Under the pieces are notes generated by a model, which saw only the letters and a list, made by a program, of their open reading frames with translations, did no database searches and was not told the origin of the DNA. 64,000 nt of DNA, taken from DASSFG01 sp035547915 (GTDB lineage Bacteria > Planctomycetota > Planctomycetia > Pirellulales > JAICIG01). Below are positions 36,437-44,070 of the stretch, one piece after another. Both the position numbers and the translations under genes were made by a program. Positions within the stretch are counted from its first letter, which is position 1; every line of letters begins with the position of its first letter. The stretch covers positions 1 through 64,000 of the forward strand of contig DASZTS010000141.1 of the NCBI GenBank assembly GCA_035547915.1, written 5' to 3'.

Positions 36437-37183
36437 ATGTCGCAATTCGGTGACATGACAAGCCGGCTCGCCGCTCCGTCCTCCACGGGCCAACTGACGT
36501 ATTGCGTTCTGCAATTTGCAGCGGGGCCGGGCAACCTCGTCTGGCTGGCCGTCGACGAGGATCAAGTCTATATCGATCGTCGAGCCAACGGCGATCTGGC
36601 GTCGGTGAGCAACCGGGTGGCATTGCCCGAGAAACGCTACGGCGTGCCGATCGATCTGGGGAACATCTATCCGGCCGATGTCGAGGAGCCGGTGCGGCTG
36701 AAGATGCACCAGTTTCTCATCCAGGGTCGCCATCGCACCATCTATCTACATGCCTGGTTCGCCGATGGTCGCCGTGAAGGAACCTCGCCCGCTTGGTCGC
36801 ATGAGCCGGCGTCGGCGCCGGTGGCGTTGTTCTTCGGATCACTCACGTTCGCGCTCTCCGAGCCGACCCCCGTGCTCTCGCCAAGCGCCGAGCCGATCAA
36901 ATTGGAGGTTTTGTTGGGGCGTCCCGGTCCCCGCTCGTTCGCCTGGCGAAATCACAGTGACATACCGGACACGCTTCATCCCGTGGCCGAAATCCGTTAT
37001 CCGGGTGATGCGAATGCCGTAACGCGTTCGCTCGATCGGCGCTGTTGCGGCTGTCGCTTCCACACGCTCGTCGACGTGCCGACCGACGTGCAGGCCGGTG
37101 AGGCGAAGATCACGGTTTCGTTCGCCGATTGGACCGCCGGCGACGTTACTCCCGCCGAGTTTCGCGTCCGATGCGGCGGTTGA
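36437..37183 (+). CDS. Conserved hypothetical protein, unknown function
   Basis: 248 residues, no signal peptide or membrane helix. The N-terminal half reads as a compact alpha/beta domain (YCVLQFAAGPGNLVWLAVDEDQ, VYIDRRANGDL, RTIYLHAWFADG). The C-terminal half is beta-rich (LEVLLGRPGP, VAEIRYPGD, TLVDVPTDVQAGEAKITVSFADW) and includes a C-C-G-C cluster near residue 199. No family is recognised. The start is ATG 36437; ATG 36458 is an alternative. It is convergent with the acyl-CoA dehydrogenase gene (13 bp gap). Confidence 0.6.
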   Translation: MSQFGDMTSRLAAPSSTGQLTYCVLQFAAGPGNLVWLAVDEDQVYIDRRANGDLASVSNRVALPEKRYGVPIDLGNIYPADVEEPVRLKMHQFLIQGRHRTIYLHAWFADGRREGTSPAWSHEPASAPVALFFGSLTFALSEPTPVLSPSAEPIKLEVLLGRPGPRSFAWRNHSDIPDTLHPVAEIRYPGDANAVTRSLDRRCCGCRFHTLVDVPTDVQAGEAKITVSFADWTAGDVTPAEFRVRCGG

Positions 37184-37196
37184 GCGACGTTCTTGC

Positions 37197-39152
37197 TCAG
37201 TCGTTCTGGTACGGCATCAAGACGCCAAAGTCAGGCAACCCTTCGATCGCCTGGAACTTGCCATCGACGATCTGTTCGCCCAGCCGGGTCGTCGCGCGCA
37301 GGTCGCGGTCCGACGGCCGACCGCCGTTAAGCTTTCGCCGCAGGTCGCGGCACACGACATCGGCAGCGGCTCGCACCACTTCGTCTTGCTTCCGAGCCGC
37401 ATAGAGGCTCGTACAGAGGATGACGATCGCGTCCTGCACCCGCTGCGAGATCTCGGCCATGCGGCACTGGCGGTCGGCCAGGGCGAGCTGGTATTTGCGC
37501 ATCGTACCGCTGACCTCGAGCGGAGACCGCACCAACCAGGCGGCAGCATATTCGGCATGCTCGCGCAGGGCCGGCGGCATCGGTGGCAAATCGGTGTGAC
37601 CCGAGGCGTGCAATCGTTGTCCGACATACCACTTCGAGTATTCCCACAGCGGCCCTTTGAGTACGGCCAGGTGCGCGGGGTTGAGCATATTCGGCCGCTT
37701 GATACCCGCCGCGGCCAACGCCTTCCCGATCGGCTCGAAAAACTTCGTGCCGTGCTGCTTGACCAGCGACTTGAAGAAGGCCATCCCGAGCATCTCGCCT
37801 TCGCCCTCGTAGATGCATGGCGCGAGGAATTCGTGCACGTTGTCGCCGAACAGGTGCCCGTGCAAGAAGGAGCGCCCGCCGTGCGTCTTCATCAACAGCT
37901 CGACGGCGGCTTCCTTCTGCGCCTCGCTCCCGAAGATCTTGGCGATGATGCACTCCATCTCGCCGCGATAGCCCTGGTCGATCAGTCCCGCACACCATTC
38001 GACCAACGCGTCGGCCGCCACGATCAGTCCCGCCATACGGCCGATGCGGCGACGCACCAGTTCTCGCGTGTCGATCGCCGCGCCGTAGGTTTTGCGGAAA
38101 TGTGCCCAGGGCAACATGCTGGCGAGCATCAGTCGCATGCTCCCCGCGGCGGTGGCGCAGAGGGCGATTCTTCCCAGATTCAGCCCGTGATAGGCGATGG
38201 TCAAACCGTCGCCGCGCACCGGCTTGAGCAGGTTCGTCGCCGGCACGCGGAAGTCGCGGAAGACGATGCCCTGGTTGTACGTATGCTTGAGCGCGTAGAG
38301 GCCGTACTTCGTGAGTTGAAAGTGGTCGTTCTCCTCCGTCGGCAGGTCGACCACGAGCACCGCGGGACGGTTTTCGATCAGGCAGACCAGGCCGATGGTC
38401 CGGCCGGGTACGACGTTGGTGATGAACAACTTCTCGCCGTTCACGACATAATCGTCGCCATCGAGGACGGCGCGTGTTCGCAGCGCGGTGAGGTCGCTTC
38501 CGGCGTTCGGTTCGGTGAGCGCGAAGGCCGACAGGCTCTGGCCGCTGGCCAGACGAGGCAAAAAGCGTTGTTTCTGTTCTGGCGTACCAAACGTGCGCAC
38601 GGGATCGACCGCACCGATGCACCCATGGACGGATGCCATGCCCGCCACCGTCGGATCGATCGTGGCCATCCGCGTCAGGAAGGGGCCGAAACTCGCAAAC
38701 GGGGCGGCCGAACCGCCGTACTCGCGGCCCACCAGCAGCCCCCAATAACCGGCCGCACCGAGTTCGTCGAGGACCGGCTGCGATACCTTGCGGTGTTCGT
38801 CGAGGAGCGTCTGCGCATCGCGATGTCGTCGGACGACGCTCAGCGAGTCGTCCATCACCTTGGCGACTTCGGGCGGAGTGGCCGGTGCCTTGAGCGAAAA
38901 CAACTCCACCGGCACGCGACCGTCCCAGACCGCGCGGTGCGCCGGACTGGCGGCCGTCTGATATTGCGGCGCGAAGAGGGCCTCGACCTGATCGTCGGCC
39001 TTGTCGATGGCGCCGGTTCGCCGTGCCTCTTCTTCGCTCTTGCCACCGAGTTTGAGGGCCGTTTCGGCGAACGATTGCTGCCGCTCGTCAGCGGCGTGAC
39101 CGTCGGAGCTCACTTCGCCTTTCGGCTCGACTTGCGATTGTGACGTCGTCAT
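37197..39152 (-). CDS. FadE-like acyl-CoA dehydrogenase
   Basis: About 651 residues from ATG 39152, longer than classic acyl-CoA dehydrogenases. Family landmarks are AFALTEPNAGSDLTALRTRA (FAD/substrate), YVVNGEKLFITN, and CIYEGEGEMLGM, whose YEG Glu is the catalytic-base position of medium- and very-long-chain enzymes. The N-terminal 90 residues are a charged leader. The last 200 residues after the catalytic Glu form an extra helical region like the C-terminal extensions of very-long-chain or FadE-type enzymes. It performs the first oxidation of fatty-acid beta-oxidation, with FAD. It lies 24 bp from the SpsF-like gene on the same strand and is probably co-transcribed with it. Confidence 0.88.
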   Translation of the reverse strand: MTTSQSQVEPKGEVSSDGHAADERQQSFAETALKLGGKSEEEARRTGAIDKADDQVEALFAPQYQTAASPAHRAVWDGRVPVELFSLKAPATPPEVAKVMDDSLSVVRRHRDAQTLLDEHRKVSQPVLDELGAAGYWGLLVGREYGGSAAPFASFGPFLTRMATIDPTVAGMASVHGCIGAVDPVRTFGTPEQKQRFLPRLASGQSLSAFALTEPNAGSDLTALRTRAVLDGDDYVVNGEKLFITNVVPGRTIGLVCLIENRPAVLVVDLPTEENDHFQLTKYGLYALKHTYNQGIVFRDFRVPATNLLKPVRGDGLTIAYHGLNLGRIALCATAAGSMRLMLASMLPWAHFRKTYGAAIDTRELVRRRIGRMAGLIVAADALVEWCAGLIDQGYRGEMECIIAKIFGSEAQKEAAVELLMKTHGGRSFLHGHLFGDNVHEFLAPCIYEGEGEMLGMAFFKSLVKQHGTKFFEPIGKALAAAGIKRPNMLNPAHLAVLKGPLWEYSKWYVGQRLHASGHTDLPPMPPALREHAEYAAAWLVRSPLEVSGTMRKYQLALADRQCRMAEISQRVQDAIVILCTSLYAARKQDEVVRAAADVVCRDLRRKLNGGRPSDRDLRATTRLGEQIVDGKFQAIEGLPDFGVLMPYQND

Positions 39153-39176
39153 GAGGATCTCGCTGGGTGTAAGCAA

Positions 39177-39878
39177 TTATATCGCATGCTCAGGGTGCGT
39201 GGAAAAATACGCATAGATGTCTTCGAGCGGGAACAACCCATCGGGGCGGGCCAAAACCCGACAAATCGCCGCCATTTGCTCCAATTCCGCGGGCGTGTCG
39301 ACCGTCAGGCGAATCTCGGGCCGCAACCCTTGCCAGCGGTCGGGCAACTGGCTCGCGCGAAACGAGTGAACGGCCTCGCGAAAGTATGGAGTTACGTGTT
39401 CCCGGCAGCGTTCGTCGCTCGCCAGCCTGGCCATGGCCCGCAGGGATCCGGCGTTCATCACCTCCGGCACGACATACGATAATCCGGCGATGCACGTATA
39501 CTCGTTCTGGCGCCGCCGATGTTCGGCGACGATGTCGGCCGCGCGACGCGGGCAGTAAAAGGGATTGTCGGCCGTGGCCCGCACAGCAATGGCCTCGTCC
39601 GGTAGATCAGCGGTGGCCTCGACGAATCGGCCGAGCACGTCTTGTTCTGAGCCACGGAAGCAATCGGTACCCCGACGGCGGCAGAAATCGGCGATCGCGT
39701 CGTCGGCTCGGGCCGTCGAGGTGGCGATGACGAGCTGTCCGCCGACGGCCCGGCAGGCGGCCGTGAGCCGATTTACGACGTGCTCCAACAACGGTTGGCC
39801 GCCCAAGTCGGCCAAAACCTTACCCGGCAGTCGGCTCGATTGCATCCGTGCCTGTACGACGAACCGCACCTTCGACAA
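39177..39878 (-). CDS. SpsF/NeuA-like cytidylyltransferase
   Basis: 233 residues. The N-terminus VRFVVQARMQSSRLPGKVL is the nucleotide-binding signature of CMP-sugar synthetases (acylneuraminate cytidylyltransferase/SpsF family). The metal and sugar segment follows as IAVRATADNPFYCPR, and LRPEIRLTVDTPAELEQM is the family C-terminal hallmark. It would activate a sialic-acid-like or other sugar by CTP for surface polysaccharide. The TTG start at 39878 is supported by GGAG seven bases upstream; GTG nine bases later is an alternative. It ends 24 bp from the acyl-CoA dehydrogenase start. Confidence 0.85.
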   Translation of the reverse strand: MSKVRFVVQARMQSSRLPGKVLADLGGQPLLEHVVNRLTAACRAVGGQLVIATSTARADDAIADFCRRRGTDCFRGSEQDVLGRFVEATADLPDEAIAVRATADNPFYCPRRAADIVAEHRRRQNEYTCIAGLSYVVPEVMNAGSLRAMARLASDERCREHVTPYFREAVHSFRASQLPDRWQGLRPEIRLTVDTPAELEQMAAICRVLARPDGLFPLEDIYAYFSTHPEHAI

Positions 39879-40077
39879 CGTCCAGCTCCGTCGCGCTACG
39901 TGCCATTAAACTGCAGAAGCTGCAAAGACTTAAGTGAATTTGCCGTCTGTGTCGAGGCCCATTATACCGCGCTGCCCGGAAACGGCCCTAACCCCCTTTC
40001 ACGACGATTTGGCAAGCGTTATGTTAGGACGGCTTGGGGAAGTGGCGTGCGCTTCGCCCGTGAGGAGTGACTCGACC

Positions 40078-40590
40078 ATGATCGTCAAAACGAGCCAAGT
40101 TACCGGCCGCCGACAACTCTGCTTCGAGAGTTTCGGCGATCTGTTGCTGGAAGCGGAATCGCTGGCCCAAGGCGACGTGGTGATGCTCGGCAATTGGACG
40201 CTCGGGCAGGTGTTTCTCCATCTGTCTCTGAGCATGCACGCCTCGATCGACGGCCTGCGGGCCGACGTTACCTGGTGGCAACGGCTGGTCGTTCGCCTAC
40301 TCTATGGGCGGCGGCTTTTGTCGGGTCCGATGCCCGCCGGTTTGCGGCTCTCTCCGGAGACGGCGAGTGTGCTGTTGCCCCCACCGATCGGCGTGGATGA
40401 AGGGCTGGCGACCTTGCGGGAAGCCGTCGAACGGCTCTCGTTCGAGACCGAACGCGCGCGGCACCCACTGCTTGGCGACATGAGTCTCGACCAGTGGGAC
40501 AGCTTCCATTTGCGGCATGCCGAGTTGCATCTCAGCTTTGCCAGACCGCTTCACGTGCCGGTACCGGGCAACGTACCCGTACTGGTCTGA
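40078..40590 (+). CDS. DUF1569 (DinB-like) protein
   Basis: 170 residues from ATG 40078, with GGAG ten bases upstream. The helical sequence is typical of DUF1569, a relative of the DinB/YfiT four-helix family: VVMLGNWTLGQVFLHLSLSMHASIDG, where the first conserved His is in FLHL, then LSLDQWDSFHLRHAELHLSF with the paired metal-ligand-type histidines. DinB-like proteins may bind a metal and act as thiol-dependent transferases; the exact role is unknown. Longer frames upstream lack a binding site. A double hairpin follows the stop codon. Confidence 0.85.
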   Translation: MIVKTSQVTGRRQLCFESFGDLLLEAESLAQGDVVMLGNWTLGQVFLHLSLSMHASIDGLRADVTWWQRLVVRLLYGRRLLSGPMPAGLRLSPETASVLLPPPIGVDEGLATLREAVERLSFETERARHPLLGDMSLDQWDSFHLRHAELHLSFARPLHVPVPGNVPVLV

Positions 40591-40618
40591 CCGCCCGCCG
40601 GCGGTTTACGCCCGCCCT

Positions 40619-40661
40619 GGCCGGTTCTCTATTTTCACCGGCCGACCGGCCCGCCGGTTTT
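40619..40661 (+). terminator. Double hairpin after the DUF1569 gene
   Basis: GGCCGGT (40619-40625) pairs with ACCGGCC (40637-40643). Directly after it ACCGG pairs with CCGGT around CCCG (40645-40658) and a short T-run follows. This is a plausible terminator between the DUF1569 and CoA-transferase genes. Confidence 0.5.
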
Positions 40662-40733
40662 CGTATAGACTTGTAGAGTCGGTCGGAAAAACGGGCTGGT
40701 ACGCCGCGCCTTCCGCGCGCCCAATGCCAGCGA

Positions 40734-41954
40734 ATGGCCGCTCTTAAAATGGATTATCCATTAAAAAATATAAAAATACTTGATCTATCGCGGGTGCTCG
40801 CGGGGCCCGTCTGCACGCAGCTCCTGGCCGATCTGGGGGCCGACGTGGTCAAGGTCGAGCGGCCCGGCAGCGGAGACGATACGCGCCAATGGGGGCCGCC
40901 TTTCGTGGCACAGGGGGGGCCGAGCGGTTATTTCGTGTCGTGCAACCGCGGCAAACGTTCGCTGGCCCTCGATCTGGCCCATCCTGTCGGACGCGGCGCG
41001 GTCGATGATCTGATTCGCCACGCCGACGTGCTCGTGGAAAACTTCTTGCCCGACTCGTTGGCCCGTCTCGGTCTGGAGCCCGAGCGATTGCGCACGTTGA
41101 ATCCCGGCCTGGTGGCTTGTTCGATTTCAGGCTTCGGCCGCACGGGCTCGCTCGCGGCGGTGCCCGGTTACGACCTGATGATGCAGGCCAGCACCGGCAT
41201 CATGTCGATTACCGGTGAGCCGGACGGTGCGCCGATGAAAGTGGGCGTGGCGATCACCGACATCATCACGGGGCTCTACGCGGCGGCCAGTGTGCTGGCC
41301 GGCCTCGTTGCACGCGGCAAAGGGGGCGGCGGTGGGCACTTCGACCTGGCGCTCGCCGATTGCACGCTTGCCACCCTGATGAACGTGGCCCAAGGTGCGC
41401 TGCTCACGGGCGAGCGGCCGAAGCGGTGGGGGAACGCGCATCCGCAGATCGTACCGTACGAAGCGTTCGCCACCGCGGACGGGCATCTGGTGCTCGCCGT
41501 GGGCGCCGACCGACAGTGGCAGCGGTTCTGCCGTGCCGTCGGTCGGGAGGACCTGTCGGCCGACGCGCGGTTCGCCACCAACCCCGCCCGCGTCGAAAAC
41601 CGCGCTGCCCTGATACCCCTACTGCAACAGATCTTCGCCGCGCGGACGACGCCGCAATGGCAAGCGTTGTTGACCACCGCCGAGGTTCCGCACTCCGCGG
41701 TGCAAGCGCTCGACGAGATCTTGGCTTCGTCCCAGGCGGCCGAGCGACAGATGGTGTTGAAGACGGCCGACGCGTCTGGCCGCGACTACTCCATACTCGG
41801 CTCCGCCATACACTGGCACGACGCGCCGCCGCGCGTTGCCTCCGCGCCGCCGGACCTGGGTCAACACACGACGGAGGTGTTGCGCGACTGGCTCGGTTAT
41901 AGCGACGAACGAATTGCGGAGATCCGCGCGGCGGGCGCGATCGACGGCGCCTAG
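40734..41954 (+). CDS. Family III CoA-transferase (CaiB/BaiF type)
   Basis: 406 residues. Landmarks: IKILDLSRVLAGPVCTQLLADLGADVVKVERPGSGDDTR, the usual N-terminus of the family; CNRGKRSLALDL; and VPGYDLMMQASTGIMSITGEPDG followed by VGVAITDIITG, whose Asp is the likely acyl-anhydride nucleophile. The enzyme moves CoA between carboxylic acids. The substrate pair is unknown; formyl/oxalyl, carnitine and racemase branches share the fold. The first 45 bases are notably AT-rich compared with the rest. ATG 40749 is an alternative start. It is monocistronic. Confidence 0.92.
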   Translation: MAALKMDYPLKNIKILDLSRVLAGPVCTQLLADLGADVVKVERPGSGDDTRQWGPPFVAQGGPSGYFVSCNRGKRSLALDLAHPVGRGAVDDLIRHADVLVENFLPDSLARLGLEPERLRTLNPGLVACSISGFGRTGSLAAVPGYDLMMQASTGIMSITGEPDGAPMKVGVAITDIITGLYAAASVLAGLVARGKGGGGGHFDLALADCTLATLMNVAQGALLTGERPKRWGNAHPQIVPYEAFATADGHLVLAVGADRQWQRFCRAVGREDLSADARFATNPARVENRAALIPLLQQIFAARTTPQWQALLTTAEVPHSAVQALDEILASSQAAERQMVLKTADASGRDYSILGSAIHWHDAPPRVASAPPDLGQHTTEVLRDWLGYSDERIAEIRAAGAIDGA

Positions 41955-42008
41955 CGCGGTTGCTGGCACCCGGCGTCCTGAATTGACAGCGAAATCAAAG
42001 CGCGACGA

Positions 42009-42560
42009 ATGACCACGAACGAGACCACTGACAACGCACCAGGCCAGATGGCCGGCAGATATGTCCTGCTGGCCGTGTTCGGGTTGGGGCTGGCGGGAGC
42101 GGGAGGTGGCTGGTGGTATCAGCACAGCCTCCAGCGGCACCCTTTACAGCTCTGGGGTGGCGATGCCGCGCGGCTGATACTACGTGCCAACAACGCCGAA
42201 TTGTGCCGCCTCGGACGGGCAGTGGAACTCGTGCCACCGGGTGCGATCGTGGCGGAGGGCGAACCGTATCGCGTCGACAAGTGCGTCGATGCCGCTCGGA
42301 TACCGGGCTTCTTGCACCTGCGGCACAGCCTCGTCAACGACTACAGTTTTGATTGGAACGACGCCGATACCGTCGGCCACGACTGGGGCTTCGCCCTGCG
42401 CTTCCGTGAGGGAGAACAGAGCGCCACCGTCCTTCTTTCCGCGGACTTCCAATACGCGCTGCTGGTCGAGACGGGGGGCAAGGCCTGCATCAGGCCGATC
42501 GCCCGCGGCGTGCGCGAGATCGTCGGCGAAGCCTTTGGCGACGCTACGGCCGAACCGTGA
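42009..42560 (+). CDS. Membrane-anchored hypothetical protein
   Basis: 183 residues. A short polar head (MTTNETTDNAPG) precedes a single membrane helix (YVLLAVFGLGLAGAGGGWWY) and a soluble C-terminal domain (LQLWGGDAARLILRANNAELCRLG, SFDWNDADTVGHDWGFALRF, TVLLSADFQYALL). The pattern suggests one small periplasmic alpha/beta domain. No family is recognised. It starts 54 bp after the CoA-transferase stop on the same strand and may be co-transcribed. It is convergent with cysE (38 bp gap). Confidence 0.7.
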   Translation: MTTNETTDNAPGQMAGRYVLLAVFGLGLAGAGGGWWYQHSLQRHPLQLWGGDAARLILRANNAELCRLGRAVELVPPGAIVAEGEPYRVDKCVDAARIPGFLHLRHSLVNDYSFDWNDADTVGHDWGFALRFREGEQSATVLLSADFQYALLVETGGKACIRPIARGVREIVGEAFGDATAEP

Positions 42561-42598
42561 CGAGCGCGCGGGCCGCGATCTTCCGATCTCGGTGGTCG

Positions 42599-43555
42599 TC
42601 AGATCTGATAGTTCATGTCGGGCGCCAACTCGTCGTTCTCGGCCCGCATGCGGAGTTTTGGCTTCTCGAGGACGACCGTCGTGCGCGGGCCGACGCTGCG
42701 CGTGATCCAGACGTTCGAGCCGATGACGCTGTCGTGACCGATCACCGTATTGCCGCCGAGTACCGTCGCGTTGGCGTAGATCACCACACGGTCTTCAATC
42801 GTCGGATGGCGTTTGGTGCCTCGCACCAAGTTGCCTTCGCCGTCGGTGGCAAAGCTGAGCGCGCCCAGAGTCACACCTTGATAGAGCTTCACGTGCTCGC
42901 CGATCTCGCACGTCTCGCCGATCACCACGCCCGTGCCGTGGTCGATGAAGAAGTAGCGGCCGATGTGGGCACCGGGATGGATGTCGATGCCGGTCTTGCT
43001 GTGCGCCCACTCGGTCATCATCCGTGGAATGAGCGGCACCTCGAGCTCCCACAGCAGATGGGCCAGGCGATAGACGGTCACGGCCTCGAAGCCCGGATAG
43101 CAGAAGACGACTTCGTCGGCGCAGCGCACGGCCGGATCGCCTTCGTAGGCGGCCCGCGCGTCGAGCGCCAGGACTCGCCGCAGATCCGGCAGTTGTTCCA
43201 GGAACTGGATGGCCTTGGCCTGGCCGAGGGCCTCGTAGTCGGTCTCTTCGTCGCAGCGGGTCGAGCCGTTGGCTTCATGCCGCAAGGCGCGGCCGATCTG
43301 CACCGTCAGCTTGTCGTGCAGACCGTCGATCAGATCGCCCACGTGGTACAGCACATTGCCGAAGTGCAGTCCCTCGCGGCGGCGATAGCCCGGGTAGAGA
43401 ATCTCTTTGAGGTGCTCGGTGATCTCGATCACCACCTCGTAGTTGGGCAACGGGCAATGGGCCAGGTGGTTGATGGTGCCCATCTGCGAATACGTTTCGA
43501 CGATGCGGCGGGTCAGGTCGGGAAGCTGTTCTTTCAGGCGGAAGTCGGTAGCCAT
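42599..43555 (-). CDS. cysE: Serine O-acetyltransferase
   Basis: About 318 residues from ATG 43555 (GGAA eight bases upstream). The N-terminal helical domain precedes a left-handed beta-helix of hexapeptide repeats: GIDIHPGAHIGRYFFIDHG, then GVVIGETCEIGEHVKLYQGVTLGA. The HPGA...DHGTGVVIGET segment is the serine-acetyltransferase signature, with the catalytic His/Asp pair. It makes O-acetylserine from serine and acetyl-CoA, the first step of cysteine biosynthesis. This member has a longer N-terminus than E. coli CysE. No O-acetylserine sulfhydrylase gene is adjacent. It is divergent from the pentapeptide gene across a region holding a family-1 repeat. Confidence 0.92.
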   Translation of the reverse strand: MATDFRLKEQLPDLTRRIVETYSQMGTINHLAHCPLPNYEVVIEITEHLKEILYPGYRRREGLHFGNVLYHVGDLIDGLHDKLTVQIGRALRHEANGSTRCDEETDYEALGQAKAIQFLEQLPDLRRVLALDARAAYEGDPAVRCADEVVFCYPGFEAVTVYRLAHLLWELEVPLIPRMMTEWAHSKTGIDIHPGAHIGRYFFIDHGTGVVIGETCEIGEHVKLYQGVTLGALSFATDGEGNLVRGTKRHPTIEDRVVIYANATVLGGNTVIGHDSVIGSNVWITRSVGPRTTVVLEKPKLRMRAENDELAPDMNYQI

Positions 43556-44070
43556 CGCGGAATTCCAACGGTCGGGTGAGTCGGGTTGCAGGATCGGCAC
43601 GCGCGGGAAGAAGGCGGCGTGCGGAGCAAGGTGCGGACCGATGCCGAAGCGAAACGTTCGGTCACGCCGGACAGCGGCAGAGCAGGCTCAGGAAGCGGAC
43701 GGGGGCAATCGCCCGATTACGAAACATTTTTATGCGTCCAGTAGGCCGGTCGCTAAAGTTTGCCCGACAGCCAAGAGCGGCTGACAGAACCGGAAAATAA
43801 GGAGCGCCGCGGGAAAAATCGGCGTGAAACGCCGTTTTTTTTGGGGTCGATCCGGTTTTGTCGGTTGCTCTAAAAAACAGCCCGTTTAAAGGCCTGTCGC
43901 CGATCATCGTAGGTGTCATTGGCGGCAAAATCAAGCCTCTGCGGAGGTCTTCGGCAAGCCGCAGACGGGAAGTTTAGCGCGTCTTTGGCAACGGAACCGT
44001 GGCAATCGAGATTTCCGTTGCCGTAGAATGAATCGGTTGGGAGGCAAGTTCCGCGTGCGGAGACGGTGCC
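43556..44070. other. Divergent intergenic region with family-1 repeat
   Basis: 515 bp between cysE and the pentapeptide-repeat gene. The family-1 repeat at 43774-43871 sits about midway, leaving about 200 bp on each side for promoters. No other feature is recognised. Confidence 0.5.
43774..43871. repeat. Family-1 palindromic intergenic repeat, copy B
   Basis: 98 bp. It begins AGAGCGGCTGACAGAACC and ends CCGGTTTTGTCGGTTGCTCT, imperfect inverted repeats. The core AAAAATCGGCG-TGAAA-CGCCG is followed by eight Ts and flanked by matching A and T runs, so it could stop transcription in both directions. Confidence 0.85.

Noticed and set aside
37098..39143. 681-codon plus-strand open frame
   Set aside because: It is antisense to the acyl-CoA dehydrogenase gene, which has all family motifs.
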